DNA from: Bradyrhizobium sp. CIAT3101
Lineage (GTDB): Bacteria > Pseudomonadota > Alphaproteobacteria > Rhizobiales > Xanthobacteraceae
Assembly: GCF_029714945.1 (NCBI RefSeq)
Contig: NZ_CP121634.1
Span: 4,113,001-4,177,000 of the forward strand
DNA: 64,000 nucleotides
Direction: 5' to 3'
The notes below the pieces were generated by a model. It searched no databases, was not told the DNA's origin, and was given only the letters and a program-made list of their open reading frames with translations. Both the position numbers and the translations under genes were made by a program. This document shows positions 25,846 through 34,738 of the stretch, in pieces (the first letter of the stretch is position 1; each line of letters opens with the position of its first letter).

Positions 25846-27747
25846 ATGCCTAAAGTCCTTTGTTCGAATTTTCGTCAGCTAAATCGCCTCCTCGTCGCCG
25901 CGCCGCGCCGCGGTTTGCAGCTCGCGGCTGCCTTGCTGCTTTTGGCCTACGCTCCAGGCCCCGCATCATTGCGCGCGCAAAATCACGTCTGCCCGACAGC
26001 GGCGCTCGGCGACAGCAGCAACAAATGCGCATCGACCGAATTCGTGCAGGACGCCATTGCGTCGCCCGGAAGCCCTGCGACGGTGCCGCACGGGGGGACC
26101 GGGCAATCGAGCTTCACCCCGAACCTCCCGATCATCGGCAACGGTACGGGGCCGCTGCAGCAGGGCACGCGCTCGGGCAACACCACCAGCTATGGAACGA
26201 CGTCCGGCACGTTTAGCCCGAACAATTGCATCAAGGCCGATGCGAGTGGCAATTTGGTCGACGCTGGTATCACGTGCGGGGCGCTGCCCGGGATGGTGCC
26301 GACGGCGCTAGGTGGCACTGGCGCCAACAATTCGACGAACAATGCCGGCGATCTGTTGGCATCGAACGGAGCCAATGGCACCTTCGCCGCGACGGCGCTA
26401 AACGCGGTTTGCTCGCTGGCGCCGTCCGCCTGCAACCTCGCGCTCGGATACACCAGCATCTATTGGTACGGTGCTAAGTGCGACGGCATCTTTCAGTCCA
26501 ATCAGAATTTTGACCAGCCCGCCACGAACATTTCGATCGCTGCAACGCAGACGTTGCTGACATCATCGGGCAGCACGTTCACGTCGGCGGATGTCGGGAA
26601 ACGCATCTTCATTCCGTTCGCAGGCGCTGCCGGCGCGGATTACGCGACCACGATTTCGAGTTTTGTCAGTGCGACGCAAGTCAATGTCGCGCTTGCCGCG
26701 AGCACAACCGTCACAGTGCAGGCCGCAACAAATACGCATCCTTTCGTCTACGGCACGGACGACACGACGGCGATCCAGAATGCGATGAACGGCACGCCTA
26801 CCGGCGGCACGCTATTCATCCCGGGAAAAACGACGGGCTGTGTCATCCGCCAGCAGGGTGCCAATCCGTATGCGCTGCTGCAGCAGCGTCCTTTTAACAT
26901 CATCGGCGTGGGTCACTTCTCCACGTTAATGACCTTTCCCGACATGGCGGGCAGCGTCGATAACCTCCTAGTTTCTAACACCGCGGGAGGTGATTGGGTC
27001 GGGATTACGTGGGCGAGCTTCGCCATCAGCGCCACGCCGTCGTTTGTGCCGCCGACCTTTCTGATGGAGCCTCGCTACGGTCGACGTGGCATCGCCTTCG
27101 TTGATGTGACTGCCGCTACCAACTTCCCTTGGATCAATATCGAAAAAGTAACCCTTGGCGAAAGCGGAAACGACTACTCGCTTTATGTGGGCAATCCGAC
27201 GAGCTCTGGCTCGCAGTCAATCAACATTCTGCGCAACAATATCTACGGCGGTATCCATCTCGACCACGTCTCTGACACGTTCCGGATTCAGAGCAACCAA
27301 CTGCTCGGGAAAACACTGTTCGGAGGATTGTTTGAGTTCACTGCCGGCGCCGGTGCCTTCAACTTCTCGAACAATAATGTCACCTGGGCCGGGTGCACGA
27401 TCATCGAGAGCGGCACGAAGCCGATGGTCATCAACAACTACTTCGAAGAAGTTGTTAACGGGTCGTCCTGTGCCCGTGCCGCGATGGTGGATTTCAATGG
27501 CGGTGTTGGCACAATCTTGATGCCGACATTTACCGGCAACATCCTAAACGCGAGCGTCAGCACAGCAACGCTCGTGCGCTATAGCAATGTCACCGGCGGA
27601 AATTTCGGCGATAATCTTCTAGTGGAAGGGACATCGAGAACCTTTGTCACCAGCATCACCACGTTGAGTTGCGTGGCGCCCAACTCCTGGAACGGTGGCG
27701 GGACGCACTTCAGCACGGCACTGGCCAACACTTACGGTGGGTGTTGA
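25846..27747 (+). CDS. Tail-spike-like beta-helix protein
   Basis: 633 residues. An N-terminal hydrophobic stretch (about 25-42, LQLAAALLLLAYAPG) with a possible cleavage at ASLRAQ suggests a signal peptide, odd for a phage tail protein. GGTGQSS and GGTGANN motifs at about 82 and 157 are typical of tail-fibre repeats. From about 205 the sequence turns into parallel beta-helix (ADVGKRIFIPFAG, DDTTAIQNAMN, FNIIGVGHF), as in pectate-lyase-fold tail spikes that cut surface polysaccharide. A polysaccharide depolymerase role is plausible; catalytic residues are not identified. A hairpin abuts the ribosome-binding site. Confidence 0.75.
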   Translation: MPKVLCSNFRQLNRLLVAAPRRGLQLAAALLLLAYAPGPASLRAQNHVCPTAALGDSSNKCASTEFVQDAIASPGSPATVPHGGTGQSSFTPNLPIIGNGTGPLQQGTRSGNTTSYGTTSGTFSPNNCIKADASGNLVDAGITCGALPGMVPTALGGTGANNSTNNAGDLLASNGANGTFAATALNAVCSLAPSACNLALGYTSIYWYGAKCDGIFQSNQNFDQPATNISIAATQTLLTSSGSTFTSADVGKRIFIPFAGAAGADYATTISSFVSATQVNVALAASTTVTVQAATNTHPFVYGTDDTTAIQNAMNGTPTGGTLFIPGKTTGCVIRQQGANPYALLQQRPFNIIGVGHFSTLMTFPDMAGSVDNLLVSNTAGGDWVGITWASFAISATPSFVPPTFLMEPRYGRRGIAFVDVTAATNFPWINIEKVTLGESGNDYSLYVGNPTSSGSQSINILRNNIYGGIHLDHVSDTFRIQSNQLLGKTLFGGLFEFTAGAGAFNFSNNNVTWAGCTIIESGTKPMVINNYFEEVVNGSSCARAAMVDFNGGVGTILMPTFTGNILNASVSTATLVRYSNVTGGNFGDNLLVEGTSRTFVTSITTLSCVAPNSWNGGGTHFSTALANTYGGC

Positions 27748-27854
27748 GGCCTGTCGTTGCGAAATCGGGTGCGGTTCGAAATACGTACAGCACCCGAAAT
27801 CGCATATCCAACAAGAACAACGATCGGGAATTCGGGCGACGGCGGCCGCATTTG

Positions 27855-28130
27855 CTACAGGAAGTACAAGGGGGCACCGAACAGCGCGGCAAGAGAGGCG
27901 CAGAGTGACGCCCAGCCGTTCCAGTAGCTTTGTCGCGCGGCGGTCGCCAACACGTCCGACATCTCTCCATTGAAATTGGGGAGATTGAACAGGATGTCCG
28001 GATTAGCGAATTTCGATTTGTCGGTTGGCCTCACGTTTTGCAGAGAGGCAAAGAGCCATAGAACTCCGGCCAACAAGCTGAACGCGATGGTCACGATCTT
28101 GAGCGCGAGCTTGATCTCTTCCTGTGTCAC
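27855..28130 (-). CDS. Small two-span membrane protein
   Basis: 91 residues with two predicted transmembrane segments, about 8-28 (LALKIVTIAFSLLAGVLWLF) and about 70-90 (WASLCASLAALFGAPLYFL), joined by a polar loop. No charged catalytic residues stand out. It is convergent with the tail-spike gene, and its start is about 480 bp from the end of the PIN gene. I do not recognise the family; a holin role is possible by size, but nothing supports it specifically. Confidence 0.65.
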   Translation of the reverse strand: MTQEEIKLALKIVTIAFSLLAGVLWLFASLQNVRPTDKSKFANPDILFNLPNFNGEMSDVLATAARQSYWNGWASLCASLAALFGAPLYFL

Positions 28131-28612
28131 GTCAAATTCCCCTTTTTGTCGGGATGCGAGGTGGGCTGCTGACGGTGCTCGCGGCGCTAAAGGTCCTGAG
28201 TAGTCTCCCTTTCGACTTGTTTGATCAGTGGTGGAGTGTCAATCGTGATAATTACTGTTCGTGACCAGTCCGCTCTGTCGGTTGCCATCATTCGGATCGA
28301 TGGAGGCCCGTCCTAATTGGGTTCTCGGGGTATCGGGCGGCTCGTCGGGCGCGTCGAAATTTTTTCTGTATAAGCCGCAATCATCCTCCGGAAATGACGG
28401 CGTTGGCCGGCATTGTGCCTATTGGGCGGCTGCGGAATCAACTGCTTGCCAGTGGAGGGCATATTACAATCCGCGTGAGCAGAGCATGAGGTCAGATGGA
28501 GAAGCGGGCCAGTTGCCTCAAGGTACGGCCTCTTACGGACCCAGCCGCCAGCATCCGGTAACGTCCGATTATCGGGGCCCAGGGAGCGGTTGGACCGTGG
28601 CGAAGGTGAAGT
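28131..28612. other. Intergenic region without a supported gene
   Basis: A plus-strand open frame (28261-28686) runs through part of this stretch and into the PIN gene on the other strand, but its composition is unlike a protein family and it has no ribosome-binding site. Nothing else clear was found. Confidence 0.5.
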
Positions 28613-31600
28613 TCAAGCTGCGCCGTTTCGCTTCCGGGGCCTTCGCGTATCCGGCCCTTCCGGAGAGGCTAAAAGGTCTCTCGTAATGAAATGGCCGCGT
28701 AGCCAGACGACAAGATACTCAGACAGTTCGCCGCTGCTCCGACCGATGATGTCGTAAAGCAGTGGTCGCCAATCCCGGATTCGATGGGCGAGGTACGCCT
28801 CGAGCGCGAGACCTGTGGCCGCCCGGGTCTTGTGCCGGGGCAACATCGCTTGAGGTCGCCAAGCAGCGTCCGGTGACCACAGCCTGTCAAGGAACTCGCG
28901 GAGTACCGCGCGATGGGAGCGCATCTCCGCTGTCGGACCGGCGAGGAATTCTAGCGCGCAGCGCAGGCCAGGGAAGTCCTCGCCGTCGTGACACGCGATG
29001 GCGTAAAGGAGCGGGGCGCTCAGCGCGATGTGCTCGTGCGCTCGCTCGGAAAGTCCCGCCATGGCAAGCGCGTAGCTCGCAAAGGACAGATGCTGCGCTC
29101 GGACCGTCTCGAACAGAGCGACCTGCAACCAGATCCCGTGACATCCGACCACCTCAGCGGACACATCGCGGTAACGCTTGTCGTCGGACAGCAAAATCGC
29201 ACCAGTCTCGCGCGCGAGAAAGGCAGCATCGAGGAAACGGCTTCCACCGACACCGAGGACCGTCTCCGCCGGCTCGGATATGATGTCGGGAACGAGGACC
29301 GGGACGATGTCGCAGTTTGCAAGGATGGTCTCACGCACGCGGGTGAGGGCTGCGATCTGACGGTCGCGGAACTCGTCAGTGACCTTACTCCGGTAGAACT
29401 GACCATCGTGAAAGCCGATGGTCATCTGCTCGCGCCCCCGCCCCTCATTCTCGCGCACGATCATGCGGTCGATCATCGCGAGCGTCGAGGCGGGCGTGCG
29501 CAATGTGCCGAAATAGGCCTTAAGCACCGGCAGGACGTCGATGTCGGCGGCGACCCATGCGGTGTATGGATCGAGGACTGCGCCCCGGTCACGATATCGT
29601 TGTGCCAGGGTGGCGGCACGAGCTCGTTCTCCCGCGGACCCGGCGCAGGTAATGATCCGACCGCCAAGTCGCCGGACGAATTGGGCGAAGCCCACCACGT
29701 CAGCGCCGCCCCCGCGCGCGACGGCGGCGAGTGGCAGGGCCTCTTCCATGTAGAGCCGCGCGATGCTTGCATTCTGCTCGGCACTGCGACGCACGATGTC
29801 GAGCACCTTGTCGACATTGTCCTGTCCGACCGTGAAGCGCGCTAGCCCTGGTGTGCCCGGGAAGCGTGTCTCGAACTCCTCGAGCACGCGGTGGTACAGA
29901 TGCAAATACTTGCTGGCGACCTCGGTGACGGTCCAGGTCTCGTCCTCCATGCCGAGCTTGGGCAGCTGGAAAGTCTGCCCACGGCGAAGGCCGCTCACAC
30001 GCGCTGCCATGCCGGAGGCGGGGGACAGGACGCGCAAGCCGAAAAAGTCGCCGCCTTCGTCAATGATGAAGCTCTGTTGCAGGCCGTCCGGTCCCTGGAT
30101 CGAGACGTATGCGCCGATGCCCGCCGCCGACATTACGAACATCGGGTTGTGGTCCTGGAGCAACAGGCCGAGGCCCGCATAGCCGAGCACGGCGCGCGGG
30201 TTATCGGCATGGCGCCGGACCAGGTCGTAGGCGACCGGATAGGCTCGCTCGGGATGTCCCTCCCGCATGACAGATTGTGCGAGCGCCATGATGAGCTCGG
30301 GTGGGCCGCTTGAGCGCTCAAGATCGAACCCGCGCAGCACGGCGCCGGCGCCCGCCGCGTCGTCGGAACGCCGGAGCGCCTCGACGAGACGCAAGGTGAC
30401 AAAGGCATCGGTGGGATCTTCGCCATGGAGGCGACGCAGCAGGTGGACGGCCTCAGGCCGCCTGTCGAGGTCGAGCAGAAGACTGGCGTGAGCGCGCGCG
30501 ATCCCGTGCAGGTGCCGCAATCTGTCCGGCAGGCCGTCAAAATAGGCGAGATTTCTCGGACGATGCGGATGCTCGTTCGCGTGGGCGATCGCCAGTCGCT
30601 CGTGCTCGGAGTCAAAGCCATCGAATGGTAGATGGCTGTCAAGTAGCCGGATCACGGTCGCCGGCGAGCCAGCCCGCGCCGCCTCGTGCGCGACCATCAG
30701 CCGGGTTGCAAGGTGGCTGTCGTCCGGCACTGCTTCGACGGCCGCAGAAAGGGCCTGTTCGGACACCTGGTCCAGTCCGAGCATGGTTGCGACTTGCGCG
30801 ATCAGGATGAGCCCCCGCGGGCTGTCGCGCGTGGCCGCAAGGAGCGCTTCGAGCGGCACTGGATCCGCGGCGCTGCCGTCGGCGGGCCTGCCCGCCGCCT
30901 TGATCGGCGCCAGGGCCATCGCCGTCTCGGCGACCCGCTTCTCGCTGTCCGGGACGTTGGCCTTGCTGAACTCGGTCGCTGCTTTGGCCCAGTCGCCGTC
31001 GTGAAGCGCGATGACGCCGGCATGGAAAGCGAGGTCGGGATCATCAGGCGAGAGCGCGATCAAACGGCGCCCAAGGTCATCCTGATTGAAGCTGAGGGCG
31101 ACCATCACGGCGTTGAGAAGGATGGCCGGATCGGTGATCGCCTCGTCGGCGATGCGCGCGGCGCGGGCGAGCGCGGCATCGCGATCATGCAGCATCCGAT
31201 AGGCGATCATTGCGTTGGCGAGCGTCTGGGCGGCATCGTCGAAGCTACTCTTCAACAGCCATGGCCGGGCCCGCCAGCTGGCATCGAGGACCGCAGCCGC
31301 AGCAGCCAGGCGCTCGCGCTGATCCGTCGTGAAGATCTGGCTGCGCTGGACCTCCTCGTCGTGCGTGATCGCGTCGACCTCGGCGAATGCCACGAGCAGC
31401 TTAAGGTGTTCGGACGCGGGGAATCGCGCGAGCGCCGATTTGACGAAGTTCCACCATTGCGGGCCGAGGTTGCGGCCGCGCAGGAACACCGCCTGGCCAA
31501 CGATCACGGCTTCCTTGTCGCGAAGCGCCTCCGGAACGTCGTCGAGCCCGTCGGTGACGCTGGCGACCCGGGCGGCGATCTGGGGCAGATAGGAGGCCAG

Positions 31601-32077
31601 CACCTCGTTGGTCGGATCCGCCGCAAGTCGCTCGCATCCGAAGCGATAGGCCTCCTCGGAGTCGCCGCGCAAGTGCAACGCCAGGGCACGGTTGGCGACG
31701 GCGCGCGGATCGTCGGGCGCTTCGTCAAAGGCCTCGATCAGCCAGCGGACCGCTTCCGCTCCATCTCCGCGCGCGAGGTGCTGCAGGCCGATATTGGCCT
31801 TGGCCCGGTAGCGAATCGTGGCGCTCGCGCCCGCGGGAAGCTTGTCGAGGAAGCTGTGAAACAGCTTGAGACTGGTGTCGGGGTCGATCTCTTTGGCATC
31901 GTCCCGCAGTCGGTCGAGCTGGTCGGAAAGATATTGGTCGTGCGGCGCGACATTTGCGGTCTCCGGGCCAATCAAGACTTGGCGCAGCAACCCGAGGTTA
32001 CGCTGGAACACCAAGTCGAGCTGCGTTTCGTCAAGACCGTAATTGTTGACGAAAACGTTGTTGCCGGCGTTCGCCAT
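28613..32077 (-). CDS. TPR-GreAB-C-like-PIN conflict protein
   Basis: 1154 residues. Residues 1-12 are Asn/Gly-rich (ANAGNNVFVNNYG). About 50-620 are helical repeats of TPR type (YRAKANIGLQHLARGDGAEA, ALALHLRGDSEEAYRFG, IALHDGDWAKAATEF). About 640-730 resemble the GreA/GreB C-terminal domain (GLQQSFIIDEGGDF, FQLPKLGMEDETWTVTEVAS). About 780-980 look like a PIN nuclease fold with acidic residues in VLDPYTAW, RFLDAAFL and ILLSDDKRYRD. This architecture matches the described TPR-GreAB-C-PIN group of bacterial conflict systems. The PIN domain would be the RNA-cutting effector. It follows the gene at 32149 by 71 bp in one operon. Confidence 0.75.
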   Translation of the reverse strand: MANAGNNVFVNNYGLDETQLDLVFQRNLGLLRQVLIGPETANVAPHDQYLSDQLDRLRDDAKEIDPDTSLKLFHSFLDKLPAGASATIRYRAKANIGLQHLARGDGAEAVRWLIEAFDEAPDDPRAVANRALALHLRGDSEEAYRFGCERLAADPTNEVLASYLPQIAARVASVTDGLDDVPEALRDKEAVIVGQAVFLRGRNLGPQWWNFVKSALARFPASEHLKLLVAFAEVDAITHDEEVQRSQIFTTDQRERLAAAAAVLDASWRARPWLLKSSFDDAAQTLANAMIAYRMLHDRDAALARAARIADEAITDPAILLNAVMVALSFNQDDLGRRLIALSPDDPDLAFHAGVIALHDGDWAKAATEFSKANVPDSEKRVAETAMALAPIKAAGRPADGSAADPVPLEALLAATRDSPRGLILIAQVATMLGLDQVSEQALSAAVEAVPDDSHLATRLMVAHEAARAGSPATVIRLLDSHLPFDGFDSEHERLAIAHANEHPHRPRNLAYFDGLPDRLRHLHGIARAHASLLLDLDRRPEAVHLLRRLHGEDPTDAFVTLRLVEALRRSDDAAGAGAVLRGFDLERSSGPPELIMALAQSVMREGHPERAYPVAYDLVRRHADNPRAVLGYAGLGLLLQDHNPMFVMSAAGIGAYVSIQGPDGLQQSFIIDEGGDFFGLRVLSPASGMAARVSGLRRGQTFQLPKLGMEDETWTVTEVASKYLHLYHRVLEEFETRFPGTPGLARFTVGQDNVDKVLDIVRRSAEQNASIARLYMEEALPLAAVARGGGADVVGFAQFVRRLGGRIITCAGSAGERARAATLAQRYRDRGAVLDPYTAWVAADIDVLPVLKAYFGTLRTPASTLAMIDRMIVRENEGRGREQMTIGFHDGQFYRSKVTDEFRDRQIAALTRVRETILANCDIVPVLVPDIISEPAETVLGVGGSRFLDAAFLARETGAILLSDDKRYRDVSAEVVGCHGIWLQVALFETVRAQHLSFASYALAMAGLSERAHEHIALSAPLLYAIACHDGEDFPGLRCALEFLAGPTAEMRSHRAVLREFLDRLWSPDAAWRPQAMLPRHKTRAATGLALEAYLAHRIRDWRPLLYDIIGRSSGELSEYLVVWLRGHFITRDLLASPEGPDTRRPRKRNGAA

Positions 32078-32148
32078 GATGACGACGCCGGGAGCAGCTC
32101 GATCCGTGTTGGTGACCGGCGCGCTGTTTGGACCTGCGAGCGCGCCAG

Positions 32149-32610
32149 CTATTTTCCCGGATCTCGCCCGGTATCCATGCGGAGGCCGTCAATGGTGACG
32201 TCTTGCCCCGCCTTCACCTTGGCAACGACCTCGCGGGCGCCTTCAATGTTGCGGATCAGCGCGTTGCCGCCGGCCTCGATGTCCAGCCCGACGCGGGCGT
32301 GGGCGGCGCTCCGCCCCACGGTGTCGTCCTTCAATGCCTGGACGAGCGCGTCGACCAACGGCTGGATCTGGGTCGCCTCGTCGGGATCGAGGTTGTCCCC
32401 GACATAGCGCTCTAGCTCCTTGCTGCCTTCGGTCTGGGTACCGGCATCCTCGAGTTTCACAAGGGCCTTGGCCGCCTTGGGACCGAACAGTTCGCCGACT
32501 TTGTCCTTCAGTTTGCGATAAGCGTCCTTCGTGCCTTCCTTGACGGCCTCCGTGCCAGCCGCGGCGGCACCGGCCAGCAGCAGCGTGGTGAGCGTGAACG
32601 GTTCCGGCAT
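32149..32610 (-). CDS. Small partner of the TPR-PIN protein
   Basis: 153 residues from ATG 32610; GGAGG five bases upstream (GGAGGATTCATG) decides the start. The N-terminus (EPFTLTTLLLAGAAAAGTEA) is hydrophobic and helical, then amphipathic (KDAYRKLKDKVGELFG). The C-terminal third has repeated Gly-Xaa and Ile/Val patterns (IEAGGNALIRNIEGA, VKAGQDVTIDGL) like the 'AG-D-V' motifs of proteins paired with large conflict ATPases and nucleases. It likely signals to or regulates the TPR-PIN protein as first gene of the operon. The family is not recognised with certainty. Confidence 0.65.
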   Translation of the reverse strand: MPEPFTLTTLLLAGAAAAGTEAVKEGTKDAYRKLKDKVGELFGPKAAKALVKLEDAGTQTEGSKELERYVGDNLDPDEATQIQPLVDALVQALKDDTVGRSAAHARVGLDIEAGGNALIRNIEGAREVVAKVKAGQDVTIDGLRMDTGRDPGK

Positions 32611-32768
32611 GAATCCTCCCTGGGTTGAAGGGCAGATAGTGGCAACCGAGAGTGAATGGAAGGACTTTTGAGTTCTCGTCAACAACACCTTAGATCGAGG
32701 CGCTGTTGACGCGAACCGAGGAGTTGGTACTGGGCCTTACTTGTGTGTGATGATCTCTGATGGCATTC

Positions 32769-32790
32769 GATAATGCCTAATTATCGAAAG
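32769..32790 (+). repeat. Repeated GATAA-N7-TTATC site, copy 6
   Basis: GATAA (32769-32773), TGCCTAA, TTATC (32781-32785), GAAAG, then TTTCGG. It lies between the start of the conflict operon (32610, minus strand) and the gene at 33077, again at a module border. Confidence 0.8.
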
Positions 32791-33076
32791 TTTCGGGCAC
32801 GCCTTGAGATCATCCGGATCGTGCTGCTGGACTTTCCTCGTTGGTGCTTTCGCGGCTTGCGCCGGGGCCACATCGCAGCGCTGCTGCTAGATGACAAAGT
32901 CCTGCGCAATCTAGCGGTTGGTCGCGCGCCGACACCGTCATCGTCCGCGGCTTACAGATCGTGATGATCGTCCAGCCGCCTGCTTGACCGGGCCCGGCCG
33001 CGGTGGGAAACCGCCGAGGGGCGCCTGGAAGAGAGGAAGGCGCCAGCTCGCCGCGGCAGATCAGCAGTCGCCTCTT

Positions 33077-33349
33077 ATGGCTTTCGATCAAGTGGCACCT
33101 GGAAACTCCGCCACCGGTCGGCCGCTGCAGTCGGAAAAAATGGCCGACTACTGCAAGCTGCGTCACATCAGCTTCGACTGGATGCTCACCGGTTGCCTGA
33201 AGGGCCTGAACCAGATGATGGATGAGCGCCGCGGTCGTGTGAAGGCGGCTATGCAGGCTGCCAACCTTGTGACGAAATATGCGCAGCTTAAGCCCGAGGA
33301 CCAAGCTATGTTTACGGCCGAGCTCTATCGCATCATGGCGCAGCCATGA
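33077..33349 (+). CDS. Small helical hypothetical protein
   Basis: 90 residues from ATG 33077; an earlier start would add an Arg-rich stretch without coding character. The sequence is helical with CKLRHISFDWML, LKGLNQMMDERRGR and VKAAMQAANLVTKYAQLKPE. No motif is recognised. A strong bidirectional terminator follows at 33444. Confidence 0.55.
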   Translation: MAFDQVAPGNSATGRPLQSEKMADYCKLRHISFDWMLTGCLKGLNQMMDERRGRVKAAMQAANLVTKYAQLKPEDQAMFTAELYRIMAQP

Positions 33350-33443
33350 CGAATGAAGCGCCTGGCGCTGCTAAGGAACCGTAAACCTGATCCTGTTCGT
33401 ATTCCGCGGTCGCAATGGTGAACTCACTGCGACGCATTGGCGG

Positions 33444-33476
33444 GAAGCCCGCTAGCTGACGCACCTGGCGGGCTTC
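33444..33476. terminator. Rho-independent terminator
   Basis: GAAGCCCGC (33444-33452) and GCGGGCTTC (33468-33476) form a perfect 9-bp stem between two converging genes; the following TTCTA is only partly T-rich. Confidence 0.7.
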
Positions 33477-33501
33477 TTCTATTCCAGGCCGAAGCGCCGG
33501 T

Positions 33502-33600
33502 TCACGCTGGCGGGCCTCGCATCACGATTATCGATAGGACGATAATCAAGCCGGCAACGGTCAGCGCCCAAGCCGCAGCGCGCAACAACCACGGCCGCAT
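33502..33600 (-). CDS. 32-residue membrane peptide
   Basis: A short frame from ATG 33600 with a very good Shine-Dalgarno sequence (AGGAGGGATCTATG). It encodes one hydrophobic span (WALTVAGLIIVLSIIVM) after a short basic N-terminus (MRPWLLRAA). The peptide looks like a toxin-like or membrane-regulatory peptide. An inverted repeat (GATTATCG, ATAGGA, CGATAATC) overlaps the span codons. It is easily missed by gene finders because of its size. Confidence 0.55.
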   Translation of the reverse strand: MRPWLLRAAAWALTVAGLIIVLSIIVMRGPPA

Positions 33601-33831
33601 AGATCCCTCCTGAGCTCGAATCCCTCCTACCCACAGGAGTGTCTTCGACGTCCGCGGAATGGTTCAATCGCAACAAAACAGGGCGCCGCCGGCCTGTCTT
33701 CATCCCGGCTACTTTCGACGTCAGATAAATTCAGGCCGGCTGAGCGGGCAGGGCTGCCGGCATCGTTTTAATTCCATTCCGAGCACCCATCTCTTGACTC
33801 TACTAGGAGCTGCAATGCTATCAGTGTCCGG

Positions 33832-34263
33832 ATGGGAGTGGGGGATGTTAAGATTGCCGACCGAGCCAGCAAGGCAGCGCGGATGGTTCGCCGCGCCAAG
33901 ATAGCTATTGGTGCAGCTCTCCTCCTTCCGGTGATCCTGGTCTCGGTCAAGCCGACCACGTTTGATCTCACACCGCGTCCTTACTTTGCGCCGCAGCCCG
34001 GCTACAAGCCCATGAAAGACCTTCTGAGCTGGCCTCCGAGCTCGCCAGAGTTCAGCTATTTCGTCGAGGACGGTTTCAGGTTCATAGGGTCTCGGTCGCC
34101 GGAGGAGTCTGGCTTCATCCGGGGGCAAGTTGACCGAGATCGAGCAGCTTGGTCGGGTTGGCGCGAGAGACTGGGCCTCGTCCTGGTTTTGGAGGTGTGC
34201 CTGCTTTGGGTGGCCGGCGCGCTATGGTTTGTTTTCAGGCTGTTTGACCGCCGCCATGGTTGA
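33832..34263 (+). CDS. Two-span membrane hypothetical protein
   Basis: 143 residues. One transmembrane segment lies at about 22-40 (AKIAIGAALLLPVILVSV) and another at about 113-137 (LVLVLEVCLLWVAGALWFVF). The loop contains PRPYFAPQPGYKPMKDLLSW. There are no catalytic motifs. The start is uncertain; several in-frame GTG codons are nearby. I do not recognise the family. Confidence 0.55.
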   Translation: MGVGDVKIADRASKAARMVRRAKIAIGAALLLPVILVSVKPTTFDLTPRPYFAPQPGYKPMKDLLSWPPSSPEFSYFVEDGFRFIGSRSPEESGFIRGQVDRDRAAWSGWRERLGLVLVLEVCLLWVAGALWFVFRLFDRRHG

Positions 34264-34281
34264 CCCTCCCGGCTCGGGGAA

Positions 34282-34506
34282 TCATGCCTGCGTGCCTCTT
34301 TCTCCAAACCAGCCTTCGATCAGGCCGCTCATGATCCGCGCGAACATCCTCGCGCAATCGAGCGCTTCTTTCCCGACCATCTGCTGGCGCAGCCGACGGG
34401 ACGGAAGATCCTCGAAATAGAAAAAGGCGCTTCGGCGATCGTCAGCGAAGCGCACCTCGAAACTGCCCGTTCCGGGAACGCGTTCGTGCTTGATGAGACG
34501 GATCAT
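34282..34506 (-). CDS. Conserved small hypothetical protein
   Basis: 74 residues, typical of a small rhizobial family that begins MIRLIKHERVPGTGSFEVRF and continues with FFYFEDLPSRRLR. It is soluble, with a beta-hairpin start followed by helices. The role is unknown. It lies in the cargo block with other small genes. Confidence 0.72.
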   Translation of the reverse strand: MIRLIKHERVPGTGSFEVRFADDRRSAFFYFEDLPSRRLRQQMVGKEALDCARMFARIMSGLIEGWFGERGTQA

Positions 34507-34609
34507 TCCGTCATCGAAACGCAGCGCCGGCGAGAGTCAAATTGTCGATTCCTAGCGGCTCGAACGAGAATGAGCTACTGCCAGTCGTGGGTGCCGAAGG
34601 CTTAAACTG

Positions 34610-34647
34610 AAAAAGCCCCAGCCTCACAAAGGACAGTGAGCTGGGGC
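34610..34647 (-). terminator. Rho-independent terminator
   Basis: On the minus strand GCCCCAGCTCAC pairs with GTGAGgCTGGGGC and is followed by five T residues. It ends the transcript of the gene at 34739-35158. Confidence 0.8.
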
Positions 34648-34738
34648 AAGTCACCTTCCGGCCCGGCATCACCCCCGGGCCATCGGGAAAACTTGGCAAT
34701 GCAGCCGGCGTTCCTAAACCACGGAGCGCTCCGGACGC

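Noticed and set aside
28261..28686. 141-codon frame after the small membrane protein
   Set aside because: No ribosome-binding site, no recognisable domain, and it overlaps the 3' end of the TPR-PIN gene on the opposite strand.
30686..32407. 573-codon frame antisense to the TPR-PIN gene
   Set aside because: Arg-rich shadow of the real gene on the other strand; the TPR and PIN features are on the minus strand.
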